A DNA stretch of 64,000 nucleotides from Chloroflexota bacterium (GCA_021787595.1 JAJYLQ010000008.1:1-64000), one strand, 5' to 3'; positions 16,844-25,770 are shown, numbered from the stretch's first letter. The notes: generated by a model from the letters alone, not told the origin. Numbers and translations are program-made.

Positions 16844-17212
16844 ATGCCATCAGGACTTCGCCTTCAACGCATTGCGGACCGCATCCGCCGGGAACTTTCG
16901 GACATGCTTGTCCGTGAAATCAGTGATCCGCGCTTGAAACAAATTTACATTACCGATGTCAAAGTAGATAAGGAATTGGCATACGCAGATATTTTCGTTT
17001 CAGCCGTGGAAGGGACAACCCGCTCGAAAGAAGTTCTAAATGGATTAGAATCAGCCGGCAGCTTCATCCGTCGGACTTTGGCCGGGCGCGTGGACCTGCG
17101 GGTTTTTCCACGCCTGCGCTTTCACTGGGACCCCACGCCGGAGAATGCGGATCGCATCGAGCAGGTCCTGGCTGAGTTGCGTCAAAAACAAAAATCCGTC
17201 GAAAAGCCGTAA
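16844..17212 (+). CDS. rbfA: Ribosome-binding factor A
   Basis: RbfA binds the immature 30S subunit and helps 5' processing of 16S rRNA. 122 residues, normal length. Family features: LQRIADRIRRELSDMLVREISDPRL at the N-terminus and YADIFVSAVEG in the KH-like core, ending at FHWDPTPENADRIEQVL. It lies 70 bases after infB and 53 bases before nrnA, in its normal place in the operon. Confidence 0.95.
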   Translation: MPSGLRLQRIADRIRRELSDMLVREISDPRLKQIYITDVKVDKELAYADIFVSAVEGTTRSKEVLNGLESAGSFIRRTLAGRVDLRVFPRLRFHWDPTPENADRIEQVLAELRQKQKSVEKP

Positions 17213-17265
17213 CTTTACGGCGGCTATTTCGTCTGAATAAGGAATAGAGGGCACTCAGATATTTT

Positions 17266-18294
17266 ATGAATGAATCACTTCATCAAGCGATCCAAACCCG
17301 GCTGAACGAGGCCAGGAACGTGCTCGTGGCTTCGCATATTCGGCCCGACGGCGACGCGGTCGGCGCGCTTCTCGGATTTGGATTGGCGCTTCAACAAGCA
17401 GGCAAGAAAGTGCAGATGGTTTTAGCGGACGGCGTTCCTTCCTCCTTTGGACATCTGGAAGGCGCCAGCCAGGTCAAGACCAAAATTGATGGGGCCTTCG
17501 ACACGTTCGTGACCCTGGACTGCGCGGACTTTAAACGCACCGGCAGACCGTTCGAATCCGCCGGACAACCCGATATCAACATTGACCATCACATCACCAA
17601 CGAAAAATTTGGAAGGCTGAATCTGGTCGAAGATGAAGAAGTGGCAACATCTGCCATCCTCACCAATCATCTCCCGGCCTGGGGCTACCCGATCACGAAG
17701 TCCGTTGCCGCCGCGCTGTTGACCGGCATCCTCACCGACACATTGGGTTTCCGCACATCCAACGTAACACCGGAGTCGCTGCGTCAGGCCGCGGCGCTCA
17801 TGGAAACCGGCGTGGACATGCCCGAACTGTACATGCGCGGACTCGTCCGCCGTTCCTACGAGGCGGCGCGCTACTGGGGCGGAGGTCTATCAAATTTGCA
17901 AAGGAAGGGCGATCTCGTTTGGAGTACGTTAACATTGGAAGATCGCAGGATCGCGGGTTATTCCGGCAATGATGATGCAGATTTGATCAACATCATTTCC
18001 GCGATTGACAACTTCAAGATCGGTTTGATTTTCGTCGAACAAAATGATCACCGCGTCAAAGTTTCATGGCGGGCATTGGAGCCGGGCATTGATGTCTCGC
18101 CGATTGCCGTGCAATTCGGCGGCGGCGGTCATGCCGCTGCGGCGGGCGCAGATGTGGATGGCTCGCTGAACGAAGTTACTGAGAAAGTTTTGACCGTTAC
18201 TCATCAAATCCTTAAAAACCAGGTCTATAATGCAAATCCAATCTCTCAGAGGAAAATACGTCGAGGAGACGCAGGAGGAAAACAAAATGGATAG
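17266..18294 (+). CDS. nrnA: DHH-family nanoRNase/pAp phosphatase
   Basis: NrnA-type enzymes degrade 2-5-nt RNAs and hydrolyse pAp to AMP. The 342-residue product has the DHH phosphoesterase metal sites: HIRPDGDAVGALLGF (motif I), TLDCAD (motif II), NIDHHITN (the DHH motif) and TDTLGFRTSNV. The C-terminal DHHA1 domain ends in FGGGGHAAAAGADVDGS. It sits between rbfA and truB, as in many Firmicutes and Chloroflexota. Its stop codon overlaps the truB start by eight bases, implying coupled translation. Confidence 0.93.
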   Translation: MNESLHQAIQTRLNEARNVLVASHIRPDGDAVGALLGFGLALQQAGKKVQMVLADGVPSSFGHLEGASQVKTKIDGAFDTFVTLDCADFKRTGRPFESAGQPDINIDHHITNEKFGRLNLVEDEEVATSAILTNHLPAWGYPITKSVAAALLTGILTDTLGFRTSNVTPESLRQAAALMETGVDMPELYMRGLVRRSYEAARYWGGGLSNLQRKGDLVWSTLTLEDRRIAGYSGNDDADLINIISAIDNFKIGLIFVEQNDHRVKVSWRALEPGIDVSPIAVQFGGGGHAAAAGADVDGSLNEVTEKVLTVTHQILKNQVYNANPISQRKIRRGDAGGKQNG

Positions 18295-19204
18295 TCAGGA
18301 TGTAAAGAACGCCATCTCTGGTGTTCTGGTGGTTGACAAGCCGGTCGGGATGACATCCCATGATGTGGTGCAGGCGATTCGCAATGGAACAGGTTTGCGC
18401 CGGGCAGGACATACGGGAACGCTCGACCCGCGCGCTTCGGGCGTGCTGGTGGTCCTCGTTGGCCCGGCAGTCCGCTTGAGCGAATTCGTTTCAGCCTCCG
18501 ACAAACGTTATCAGGCGATCATCCGGCTTGGATCCACGACCGACACGTTCGATGCGGATGGAAAGTTTACTCGATCTGGCGAGCCGGTGGACGTCACCGA
18601 AGATCAATTTGAAAAAGTCTTGAAGACGTTCATCGGTGAGATCGAGCAGACGCCGCCGCCCTATTCCGCCGTCAAGGTGCAGGGACGCAAAGCCTATGAG
18701 ATGGCGCGCCAGGGCGAGGAAGTGGAACTGCTTCCGCGCAAGATAACGGTGCATCATCTCGAAGTGCTCGAGTGGGCGCCGCCCGAAGTGGTGATTGACG
18801 TGCATTGCTCGTCCGGGACGTATGTGCGCTCGCTGGCGAATGATCTCGGCAACACGCTCGGATGCGGCGCGTATCTCGTCGGTCTGCGCCGCACCAAGAG
18901 CGGACGCTTCTCTTTGCGCGATGCCACGCCGCTGCGAAAATTGCAGGAAGCTTTTCATGCCGGCAACTGGTATCAATATCTGATCCCGGCCGCGGAAGCG
19001 TTGGCAGAGTGGCCGGCGATCGAGCTCAGCCCGGACGAGGTCGAAGATGTGCGCCACGGACACCGCGTCAAAGCCGCGGCGGATGCCCAGCCCGGACTGG
19101 TGCGCGGCGTCAGTACGCAGGGCGAGCTGGTCGCGTTGATGGACCTGGTCACCGGCGAAACCGGCGAACCGGAGTGGCAGCCGAAGAAAGTATTCTTCTC
19201 GTAA
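18287..19204 (+). CDS. truB: tRNA pseudouridine(55) synthase
   Basis: TruB makes pseudouridine 55 in the T-loop of tRNAs. The ORF track opens at 18230, but the ATG at 18287 has AGGAGG eight bases upstream (MDSQDVKNAISGVLVVDKPVG). Product is 305 residues. The catalytic Asp is in GHTGTLDPRASGVLVV; YQAIIRLGSTTDTFDADG and SGTYVRSLANDLG are further conserved blocks. A C-terminal PUA-like segment is present (VRHGHRVKAAADAQPG). It overlaps nrnA by eight bases. Confidence 0.96.
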   Translation: MDSQDVKNAISGVLVVDKPVGMTSHDVVQAIRNGTGLRRAGHTGTLDPRASGVLVVLVGPAVRLSEFVSASDKRYQAIIRLGSTTDTFDADGKFTRSGEPVDVTEDQFEKVLKTFIGEIEQTPPPYSAVKVQGRKAYEMARQGEEVELLPRKITVHHLEVLEWAPPEVVIDVHCSSGTYVRSLANDLGNTLGCGAYLVGLRRTKSGRFSLRDATPLRKLQEAFHAGNWYQYLIPAAEALAEWPAIELSPDEVEDVRHGHRVKAAADAQPGLVRGVSTQGELVALMDLVTGETGEPEWQPKKVFFS

Positions 19205-19218
19205 ATAGAATCTGATCG

Positions 19219-19270
19219 CGAAGAACGCAAAGGCACGAAGAAGAGACCTTTGCGTTTCTTCGTGCGCCTT
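19219..19270. repeat. Hairpin-forming repeat between truB and ribF
   Basis: AACGCAAAGG and CCTTTGCGTT, plus GGCACGAAGAA and TTCTTCGTGC, form nested inverted repeats. Similar CACGAAGG/CACAAAG blocks occur near 37330 and 37480. There is no consistent T-run, so it is scored as a repeat rather than a terminator. Confidence 0.5.
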
Positions 19271-19281
19271 TTGTGTTTAGG

Positions 19282-20211
19282 ATGATCCACGCTCATTCCC
19301 TGGATGAACTCCATCTTGAAAATGGCTGGCTGGCGGTGGGCGTCTTCGATGGCGTCCATCGCGGCCACCAGCAGATCCTCAAAAAATTGACCGCAGGCGC
19401 GCGTGAAGCCCATGCGCCCGCCGTCGTGTTGACGTTCTGGCCGCACCCGGCCACGGTTCTGGGACGCGGCGAAGTCAAATGCCTCACCGCGCCTGATGAA
19501 CGTGCTGAACTGCTCGGCTCATACGGCGTGGATTTTGTTGTGACGCACCCGTTCGATTTATCCGTCGCGAATTTATCGGCACGCGAATTTGTGACCCGGT
19601 TGAAACAGCATCTCGGCGTAAGACATTTGTTGATGGGCTACGACTTTGCGCTTGGCAAGGGCCGCGAGGGCAACGCAGCGCGCCTCGCGGAACTCGGACG
19701 CGAACTGGATTACACTACCGACGTGATCGAAGCCGTCAGCGACGAAAGCGGCGTGATCTCGTCAACCGAAATCCGCAAATTGGTTTCGCTGGGCGATGTG
19801 GCGGATGCCGCCAAACTGCTTGGGCATCCATACGCGCTGCACGGCCCTGTCATTCACGGCGACGGGCGCGGACGCAAGATCAATTTCCCGACAGCCAATC
19901 TGAATTATCCTGAAGAAAAACTGATCCCATCCAACGGGATTTATGTCTGCCGGGCGCGGGTGAAAGGCTCGAGGTACGCGGCCGCCGTCAATATCGGAGT
20001 CCGGCCCACGTTCGAGAATGAGGCGAAGAAGCCGATGGTGGAGGCGTATCTGCTCGACTTCGATCAGGACATCTATGGCGAAGATGTCCGGCTGGAATTC
20101 GTCGCGCGCTTGCGGGATGAATTGAAATTCGAATCTGTAGACGCGCTGGTCGAGCAGATGCAGCGCGATGTGGAAAAGACGCGCGAAGTTTTATCGAAGT
20201 CCGATGTTTAG
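19282..20211 (+). CDS. ribF: Bifunctional riboflavin kinase/FAD synthetase
   Basis: RibF phosphorylates riboflavin to FMN and adenylates FMN to FAD. The N-terminal adenylyltransferase domain has GVFDGVHRGHQQIL (HxGH-like nucleotide site) and SSTEIRKLVSLGDV. The C-terminal kinase domain has GDGRGRKINFPTANL and PSNGIYVCRARV. A GTG at 19273 gives three more residues and is the start used in the ORF track; the ATG at 19282 is an equally good choice and neither has a strong Shine-Dalgarno. About 309 residues, normal. Last gene of the nusA operon; a terminator follows directly. Confidence 0.95.
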   Translation: MIHAHSLDELHLENGWLAVGVFDGVHRGHQQILKKLTAGAREAHAPAVVLTFWPHPATVLGRGEVKCLTAPDERAELLGSYGVDFVVTHPFDLSVANLSAREFVTRLKQHLGVRHLLMGYDFALGKGREGNAARLAELGRELDYTTDVIEAVSDESGVISSTEIRKLVSLGDVADAAKLLGHPYALHGPVIHGDGRGRKINFPTANLNYPEEKLIPSNGIYVCRARVKGSRYAAAVNIGVRPTFENEAKKPMVEAYLLDFDQDIYGEDVRLEFVARLRDELKFESVDALVEQMQRDVEKTREVLSKSDV

Positions 20212-20213
20212 AG

Positions 20214-20238
20214 GGCGGCCAATGGGCCGCCTTTATTT
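20214..20238 (+). terminator. Intrinsic terminator of the nusA-ribF operon
   Basis: GGCGGCC-AATG-GGCCGCC followed by TTTATTT, three bases after the ribF stop codon. Confidence 0.85.
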
Positions 20239-20247
20239 GACGTAGGC

Positions 20248-20380
20248 ATGTCATTCTGAGCGACCGGAGGGAGCGAAGAATCTCGCTTTTTCAGTTGGTT
20301 TTCCATTTAAAAAACTCTGAGATTGCTTCGTGGCGCCGGGTTTCGATACGTGGCGCCAAAGGCGCCACTCGCAATGACAT
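20248..20380. repeat. TGTCATTCTGAG...CGCAATGACAT repeat, full length
   Basis: Starts ATGTCATTCTGAGCGACC and ends GCGCCACTCGCAATGACAT. The interior has GAAGAATCTCGC and GAGATTGCTTCGTGGCGCC, as in the copies at 3974, 23034 and 32024. Confidence 0.85.
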
Positions 20381-20474
20381 ATCCGGTTGTGCGAAGTTTG
20401 AATACTTTGTCTATAAATGGATTCGCGGCATTCGTTCATTCGTGAAATTAGCGTTAAATCTTTTCCCCGCAGGT

Positions 20475-20480
20475 TATAAT
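20475..20480 (+). promoter_or_regulatory. Candidate -10 box for thyX
   Basis: TATAAT lies 25 bases before the thyX ATG, with GAGGAG as Shine-Dalgarno between. No convincing -35 hexamer. Confidence 0.45.
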
Positions 20481-20505
20481 CCGCCCGACTGCCAGAGGAG
20501 ACCCC

Positions 20506-21966
20506 ATGCCTGACCGACAAATCTATTTGTTATCGCCAAGAGAACTCAGCCCGGAAACGATCGCGGTTGCATTTGCGAAAACATCGCGCTCGCCCGAATC
20601 GTTTCGCGAGATCGCCGCCGGGCTGACCGAGGAAAAGTCCGCGCAGTTCCACGAGAAGTGGGTGGTGGGATACGGCCACGCGTCGGTGGCGGAACACGCG
20701 GTGCTTCACATTGCGTTTGAAAATGTCTCGCGGCTTGCCATCGAAAGCATCGAGTCGAACCGGCTCGCGTCATACACCGAGAAGTCCACGCGCTATCAAA
20801 AATGGGGAACGGACAATTTCTTCGTTCCAACTGAATTGGGTAATCATCCTTTGCGCGATGAATTTATCGAGACGTGCCGCCTCCTTTTCCGGACTTATAA
20901 CGATTCGCTGAATCCCGTGCGGACTCTTATCCTGAAGCGCGTCCAGCGCCGCGAGAACGAATCCGACGAAGCCATGGATCGCCGCCTGCGCTCGCAATAT
21001 GTGGATGTCTGCCGCTTCCTGCTGCCTGCCGCGTCATTGGCAAACGTCGGCATGACGGCCAATGCGCGCGTGCTGGAAAATGTGATTCGCAAGATGCTTT
21101 CGCATGAATTGGCTGAAGTGCGTGAGATCGGCGAACAAGTCAAAGCGGTTGCGAAGAGCGAAATCCCGACGCTGGTGAAATACGCGGATGTAGTGCCTTA
21201 TCTGGTGGAAACGAATAAAGAACTTGACGGATATGTAAATCGCAAAACGAAAAACGAAAATCGGGAATCGGGGATCGGGAATCGTAAATCGGAAATCGGA
21301 AATCGAAAATTAAATGACTTTTGTGTTCTTGTTGATTACGATAAAGATGGCGAAACGAAAGTGCTTGCCGCGACTTTGTATCGTTTCGGTGAAATGACAT
21401 ATGCCGACGCGCTAAATCATGTCAAATCGTTGAATGAATCTCAACGCGTTCAATTAGCCGATACTTTGCTCGGACGATTGGAAGAACATGATATCCCGTT
21501 GCGCGAATTGGAATATGCGACCTACGCATTCGATCTGGTCATGGATCAGGGCGCGTATGCTGAATTCAAACGTCACCGCATGATGACGCAGACGCCGCAG
21601 ATGCTGACGACGCGGCTTGGGTACGCGGTGCCGCGTCTGATAACGGAGGCCGGCTTCGGGTCCGAGTATGAGGCGGCGATGAAAGCCGCGGCGGAGATGT
21701 GCGAAAAGTTGGATGAGTTCGATCCGCGCGTCGCGCAATATGTCGTCCCCAACGGATATTACCGCCGTGTGCTGGCCCAATTCAATTTGCGTGAGGCGTA
21801 TCATTTCTGCCAGCTGCGCGGCGCATCCAACGCGCATTTTTCGATCCGCAAGATCGCGCATCGGATTCATGATGAGCTTGCCCGCGTCCATCCGGCACTG
21901 ACGAAGTTTATGCACCTGCCCGATGAAACATGGCAGGAGGTGGAAGAAAAATATTTTGTGGATTGA
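20506..21966 (+). CDS. thyX: Double-domain FAD-dependent thymidylate synthase (ThyX)
   Basis: ThyX makes dTMP from dUMP with methylene-THF, FAD and NADPH. Canonical ThyX is about 220-260 residues; this 486-residue protein has two ThyX-like halves. The first (about 20-240) has YGHASVAEHAVLHIAFENVSRLAIE and the motif remnant SNRLASYTEKSTRY. The second (about 265-486) has FKRHRMMTQTPQMLTTRLGY. The canonical RHRxxSxNExSxRY is thus split: the RHR is in the second half and the ExSxRY in the first. Between the halves lies an in-frame simple repeat, NRKTKNENRESGIGNRKSE, from a GGGAATCG/GGAAATCG run. GAGGAG precedes the ATG. A ThyX paralogue with another role is possible. Confidence 0.85.
   Translation: MPDRQIYLLSPRELSPETIAVAFAKTSRSPESFREIAAGLTEEKSAQFHEKWVVGYGHASVAEHAVLHIAFENVSRLAIESIESNRLASYTEKSTRYQKWGTDNFFVPTELGNHPLRDEFIETCRLLFRTYNDSLNPVRTLILKRVQRRENESDEAMDRRLRSQYVDVCRFLLPAASLANVGMTANARVLENVIRKMLSHELAEVREIGEQVKAVAKSEIPTLVKYADVVPYLVETNKELDGYVNRKTKNENRESGIGNRKSEIGNRKLNDFCVLVDYDKDGETKVLAATLYRFGEMTYADALNHVKSLNESQRVQLADTLLGRLEEHDIPLRELEYATYAFDLVMDQGAYAEFKRHRMMTQTPQMLTTRLGYAVPRLITEAGFGSEYEAAMKAAAEMCEKLDEFDPRVAQYVVPNGYYRRVLAQFNLREAYHFCQLRGASNAHFSIRKIAHRIHDELARVHPALTKFMHLPDETWQEVEEKYFVD
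21238..21314. repeat. In-frame AATCGGRAATCG simple repeat in thyX
   Basis: Degenerate 7-8-base units (CGGGAATCG, CGTAAATCG, CGGAAATCG) over about 75 bases. The reading frame passes through, giving about 26 Asn/Arg/Glu/Lys-rich residues at the domain junction. Confidence 0.8.
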
Positions 21967-22033
21967 TTCGTAGGGGCATAGCGGGACGGAAAATGATTTT
22001 GATCGTCGCGCAGCCTGCTATGCCCCTACACGT
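21967..22033. repeat. GTAGGGGCATAG / CTATGCCCCTAC inverted repeat
   Basis: CGTAGGGGCATAGCGGGACG and CGCAGCCTGCTATGCCCCTACACG pair as a hairpin between convergent thyX and the aldo/keto reductase. Member of the GTAGGGGC family; it may also terminate transcription. Confidence 0.75.
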
Positions 22034-23014
22034 TCATTCTTCTTCTTTCTTTTCGATCCCAAAAATCTTATCCATTCTTTCCAATACTTCCGGCGTCAGC
22101 TTCGGCGCAACTTCAGCGGCCTTCATGTTCTCATGGACTTGTTCGATGCGGCTCGCGCCCGTGATGACCGTACTGACAAATGGATTCTTCAAGCACCACG
22201 CAATGGCCATCTGCGAAAGCTTGCACTTCAATTCCTTCGTAATCGGTTCGAGCGCTTTGACCTTGGCAATATTATCCGGGTCGGTCAATTGCTTCTTCAC
22301 CCACTCGTAACCTTTGAGCGTGGCGCGGCTGTTTTCAGGGATACCCCGGCTGTATTTGCCGGTCAGCAAACCCGAAGCAAGCGGACTCCACGTTGTCGAG
22401 CCGTAACCATAATCCTTGTAAAACCGCGCATAATCACCTTCGAAGCGATGGCGCCTGAACAGGTTGTATTGCGGCTGTTCGACGACCGGTTTATGCAAAT
22501 GATGCCTTTCCGCAATTTCAATCGCCTGCACAATTTCGGACGCGGCCCATTCGGAGGTTCCCCAATACATTGCCTTGCCCCATTCGATGATGTTGTGCAT
22601 GGCCCAAACTGTTTCTTCGATGGGTGTGGTTGGATCGGGACGATGACAATAAAGAATATCCACGTAATCCAGCCGGAGTCGTTCGAGCGAACCGTTAATG
22701 GCTTCGATCAGCCGCTTGCGATTCAGCGTGCTGCGTTCGTTGACGCTTTCATTTATTCCCCAATAGACTTTGGTCGAGACAAGATAACTGCCGCGCCGCC
22801 AGGCGAGCTTCTTCAGCGCCGCTCCCATCACTTCTTCCGATTTGCCGCCGGCGTACGCTTCGGCGTTGTCGAAGAAGTTGACGCCCGCGTCGTGCGCGGC
22901 GGACATCATTTCCACTGCCGCTTTTACGTTCACCTGATTGCCGAATGTGATCCACGAGCCGAATGAAAGTTCGCTGACGCGGATTCCCGTGCGGCCAAGA
23001 TGACGATATTCCAT
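22034..23014 (-). CDS. Aldo/keto reductase (potassium-channel beta-subunit-like)
   Basis: The ORF track begins at 23080 inside an upstream repeat; the ATG at 23014 has GGAGGT just before it and starts at the family N-terminus ([20 protein letters not shown]). Product is 326 residues. Catalytic tetrad: Asp and Tyr in [14 protein letters not shown], Lys in LVSTKVYWG, His in ILYCHRPD. The NADPH-binding C-terminus has [15 protein letters not shown]. Closest to the Kv-beta/YghZ group, which reduces aldehydes and methylglyoxal-like compounds. No operon partner is evident. Confidence 0.92.
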   Translation of the reverse strand: MEYRHLGRTGIRVSELSFGSWITFGNQVNVKAAVEMMSAAHDAGVNFFDNAEAYAGGKSEEVMGAALKKLAWRRGSYLVSTKVYWGINESVNERSTLNRKRLIEAINGSLERLRLDYVDILYCHRPDPTTPIEETVWAMHNIIEWGKAMYWGTSEWAASEIVQAIEIAERHHLHKPVVEQPQYNLFRRHRFEGDYARFYKDYGYGSTTWSPLASGLLTGKYSRGIPENSRATLKGYEWVKKQLTDPDNIAKVKALEPITKELKCKLSQMAIAWCLKNPFVSTVITGASRIEQVHENMKAAEVAPKLTPEVLERMDKIFGIEKKEEE

Positions 23015-23033
23015 GTTACCTCCAAGGATTGAT

Positions 23034-23159
23034 ATGTCATTGCGAAGCGGCAAAGCCGCTGTGGCAATCTCATGTAACAATCAGTTGCCTGTTTGAGAAG
23101 ATTGCTTCGTGGCGCCTTTGGCGCCACTACTCAACCACCAGCGCCACTCGCAATGACAG
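23034..23159. repeat. TGTCATTGCGAAG...CGCAATGACA repeat, full length
   Basis: Starts ATGTCATTGCGAAGCGGC and ends GCGCCACTCGCAATGACA. It fills the gap between the divergent aldo/keto reductase and a LysM lipoprotein. Confidence 0.85.
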
Positions 23160-23168
23160 ATGAACAAT

Positions 23169-23174
23169 TATAAT
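23169..23174 (+). promoter_or_regulatory. -10 box implying a leaderless LysM lipoprotein mRNA
   Basis: TATAAT ends seven bases before the ATG at 23181, so transcription should start at or next to the start codon. There is no Shine-Dalgarno. Confidence 0.5.
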
Positions 23175-23180
23175 CATCTT

Positions 23181-24125
23181 ATGCGATATGCTTTGATTCT
23201 ATTGTGTTTGCTGGCGGCGGCTTGCGCGCCGCAGGCTGCAAAAGACACGACGCTGCCGGATGCCGCGACTCTTCGACCCTATCAAACAACGATACCCAGC
23301 GCGACCGCCTCCACACCGGACGGGCTGGTGGTTTCTGTCCAGACGCCTTTAGTTACGCCGACGCCGTTCGCGTACACGATTGCATCCGGCGACACGCTGG
23401 GTCAGATCGCGGAAAAATTCCATGTGTCCCTTGACGCGCTGATGGCGGCCAATCCCACCATTGACCCGAATTCGATGACGGTCGGACATACGATTTTGAT
23501 TCCGGGTAATCCAGCCAACTCGAGCGGCCAGGGGACTCCGACTCCAGTTCCATTTCCTGTTCGGCAAATCGCATGTCATCCAACAGCGGACGGCGGGATG
23601 TGGTGCTCCATTCTTGTTCATAATGATTCATCGAACTTTATTGAAAATGTGACCGCGCAAGTTACGCTGCTGGATTCGAACGGCAAGCCCATTGCCAGCC
23701 AAACCGCGCTGATGCCGCTGGACATTCTCGCGCCGAACACATCCATGCCGCTGACGACTTTCTTCGCGCCGGATGTTCCATCAGATGCGAAGCCGCGGGC
23801 GCAAATTTTGTCGGCCAATCAGGTGGCTCCAAACGATCCGCGTTATCTGCCTGCGACAATTCAAAATTCATTGGTGCAGGTGGATTGGTCCGGACTCGAC
23901 GCGCAAGTCAGCGGGAAAGTTGCGCTGCCTGCAAATGTCAGTCCCGCGATTCTGGTTTGGGTGGCGGCGACGGCTTATGATGCGAGCGGAAATGTTATCG
24001 GCGTGCGGAGATGGGAATCGAAAGCAGGCATCCAACCGGGAGGAAGTTTGCCTTTCGATTTTATGATCTCGAGCGCTGGCGGGACGATCACGCGTGTGGA
24101 TTTGGCAGTGGAAGCGAGACCGTGA
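23181..24125 (+). CDS. LysM-domain lipoprotein
   Basis: The start at 23181 (MRYALILLCLLAAACAP) gives a lipoprotein signal with lipobox LAAAC; the upstream ATG at 23160 lies in a repeat end. After a Thr/Pro-rich linker, residues about 70-115 form a LysM domain (YTIASGDTLGQIAEKFHVSL, ending NSMTVGHTILIPG), which binds peptidoglycan or glycans. The remaining 200 residues contain two beta-rich segments of unknown family (FxxM-like domain, NFIENVTAQVTLLDSNGKPI). It should sit on the outer face of the cytoplasmic membrane. It is followed by two further envelope proteins, one on each strand. Confidence 0.85.
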   Translation: MRYALILLCLLAAACAPQAAKDTTLPDAATLRPYQTTIPSATASTPDGLVVSVQTPLVTPTPFAYTIASGDTLGQIAEKFHVSLDALMAANPTIDPNSMTVGHTILIPGNPANSSGQGTPTPVPFPVRQIACHPTADGGMWCSILVHNDSSNFIENVTAQVTLLDSNGKPIASQTALMPLDILAPNTSMPLTTFFAPDVPSDAKPRAQILSANQVAPNDPRYLPATIQNSLVQVDWSGLDAQVSGKVALPANVSPAILVWVAATAYDASGNVIGVRRWESKAGIQPGGSLPFDFMISSAGGTITRVDLAVEARP

Positions 24126-24129
24126 GAGG

Positions 24130-24262
24130 GAAGAAGTAAGGAGAAAGAAGTGAGAAGATTCACGTCGTTGCGAGCGCTTCGTTGCGAGCGCTGGTCGAGT
24201 TGCCCTGACTGGCAAAGCCGTGTCGAAGGGCTTATCGAGACCAAGCGAAGCAACGACGTATA
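24130..24262. repeat. GGTCGAG...CTTATCGAGACC repeat block
   Basis: GCTGGTCGAGTTGCCCTGAC and GGGCTTATCGAGACCAAGC are imperfect inverted halves. Copies of this GGTCTCGATA/GGTCGAG type occur at 29577 and 30018. Confidence 0.6.
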
Positions 24263-24266
24263 AAAA

Positions 24267-24578
24267 TTATTTCTTTGTCTGCTTTCCGTCTTCCTTGCGA
24301 TTGGTAACGCTCGCCATAAATCCGACAACCAGAACGCCAACGATCAATAGCAGAGCCAGACAGGTAAAGCCCAACATCAATGTCAATGAAAGCGGCGGAG
24401 CGGATGGCGTTTCTGTCGGAGCGGGCGCAGGTGGGATGGGTGTCGGCGTGGCGGCTTGAACCGAATTGAACGGGCGCACGCCCGGAGTCCGCGCGGTGAG
24501 GCGGAATGCAAAAGCTGCTGGAACGGGCAGAAGAATCGAAGTCAAAAGAGCAATGAGCGCAATTTGTTTTATCCGCAT
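24267..24578 (-). CDS. Small exported protein with C-terminal membrane anchor
   Basis: The long ORF to 24896 is antisense to the next gene; the true start is the ATG at 24578, preceded by GAGGAAAC. The 103-residue product has a signal peptide (MRIKQIALIALLTSILLPVPAAFA), a Thr/Pro/Ala-rich linker (ATPTPIPPAPAPTETPSAPP), a transmembrane helix (LTLMLGFTCLALLLIVGVLV) and a short basic cytoplasmic tail. No family is recognised. It could be a cell-surface or regulatory anchor. Confidence 0.65.
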   Translation of the reverse strand: MRIKQIALIALLTSILLPVPAAFAFRLTARTPGVRPFNSVQAATPTPIPPAPAPTETPSAPPLSLTLMLGFTCLALLLIVGVLVVGFMASVTNRKEDGKQTKK

Positions 24579-24630
24579 GTTTCCTCGTGACAGTTCCCAA
24601 TTATAGACGAAGGTTCGGCGCGCAGTGAAT

Positions 24631-24659
24631 TTGCATTTTGACGGGTTTGGCTGTATGCT
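24631..24659 (+). promoter_or_regulatory. Promoter for the envelope lipoprotein at 24697
   Basis: TTGCAT and TATGCT are separated by 17 bp, with the predicted start about 30 bases before the ATG. Confidence 0.5.
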
Positions 24660-24696
24660 TGTTGTGAGATAAGTCGAACGTTGAGGGAAAGTCCCG

Positions 24697-25512
24697 ATGA
24701 TGAAATTCGTCAGACTGATTCCTTTGCTGGTCACTCCGATGATTCTGCTGGCTTCATGCGGCCCAGTGCCAACTCCTTCGCCTGCTCCCGCCACACAGTC
24801 TCCTGCAACAGAAGCGCCTACAACTGTCAGCACTCCGACCCTCCCGCCAACGACAGCGCCGATCGTCGTCACGCCCACTTTCGCTGCGCCGCTCACACCA
24901 TCCGGGCCGACCGCGGCGAGTACGCTTTCGGTCGCCGATCAACTGTCACAGATTGACGCCATCCTGAAGCAATCCATCGGCGCGAGCATCGCGTACAACA
25001 AACCCGAAACCATGAAGCTCGACGAAACGACCACGATCCAACTTTTGCTCAACCCATCGGTTTCGCCGGAGGCTTTGGGCACGCAGGTGACCGCCAGCGG
25101 GCAGGTTACGACAGCCAGCATCCAGATCACGCCGCGCATGAAGGCGCTTTTGATCTCCGATGACCGCAATGCGTTCGCGATCCAGCCCCTGCACGATAAC
25201 CCCGAACAACTCGTCAGCGGCACGGAGACGACGCAATGGACCTGGCGTGTGACGGCGCGCAAGAGCGGCACGCAAAGGCTGACGCTGACGCTGTATCGGC
25301 TGGTGCAATATCAGGGCGAGGATTACTGGCGCGAGATCGAATCGTATCAGGCGAACATTGACGTGCAGGTGACGCTGGCGCAGCGCCTCAGCTCTCTGGA
25401 CTGGAAGTGGATCGCTGGTATTCTGGTGACCGCCCTGCTCATCCCGGCTTTCTGGCGCTGGATGGATTATCGAAAGAAGAATGCGAGGAGAGCAGGTACT
25501 AGAAAGAGGTAA
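24697..25512 (+). CDS. Envelope lipoprotein with C-terminal transmembrane helix
   Basis: A 271-residue predicted lipoprotein: signal MMKFVRLIPLLVTPMILLASC with lipobox LLASC, then about 50 residues rich in Thr/Pro (TPSPAPATQSPATEAPTTV), a beta-rich domain of about 140 residues and a transmembrane helix near the C-terminus (WIAGILVTALLIPAFWRW) followed by a basic tail RKKNARRAGTRKR. No known domain is recognised; phrases such as WTWRVTARKSGTQRLTLTLY resemble caspase-associated or TIR-associated beta-sandwich domains but this is only a guess. Divergent from the small anchored protein upstream. Confidence 0.7.
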   Translation: MMKFVRLIPLLVTPMILLASCGPVPTPSPAPATQSPATEAPTTVSTPTLPPTTAPIVVTPTFAAPLTPSGPTAASTLSVADQLSQIDAILKQSIGASIAYNKPETMKLDETTTIQLLLNPSVSPEALGTQVTASGQVTTASIQITPRMKALLISDDRNAFAIQPLHDNPEQLVSGTETTQWTWRVTARKSGTQRLTLTLYRLVQYQGEDYWREIESYQANIDVQVTLAQRLSSLDWKWIAGILVTALLIPAFWRWMDYRKKNARRAGTRKR

Positions 25513-25770
25513 AAAGCAACGAGTGATAAATTATTGAAAGAACGCAACGCACTCACAAAGCCGCTGAATTTCTCTTTGCAACTTCGTCGGCCAACTCACT
25601 TCTCTCTACCCTCTGCCTCATGGTTTTCGCAAAGTCGCTTGACGGGAATTGAAGTCTGTGGCGTAGCAGGAGCAAATAAGGGCGGGAACAGCGAATTTTC
25701 GCTTTCTGCACGAAACCAAAGCCTGCAAATCCGGACCTTGCGAAAGCCATGCCCTCTGCCTTTTCCATGC
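25513..25770. other. Intergenic region without a supported gene
   Basis: No ORF here shows a start context or family motif. The only clear element is the tRNA promoter at its right end. Confidence 0.5.

Noticed and set aside
24579-24896. N-terminal extension of the small anchored protein (ORF to 24896)
   Set aside because: It runs antisense through the next lipoprotein gene; the ATG at 24578 has a Shine-Dalgarno and a signal peptide.
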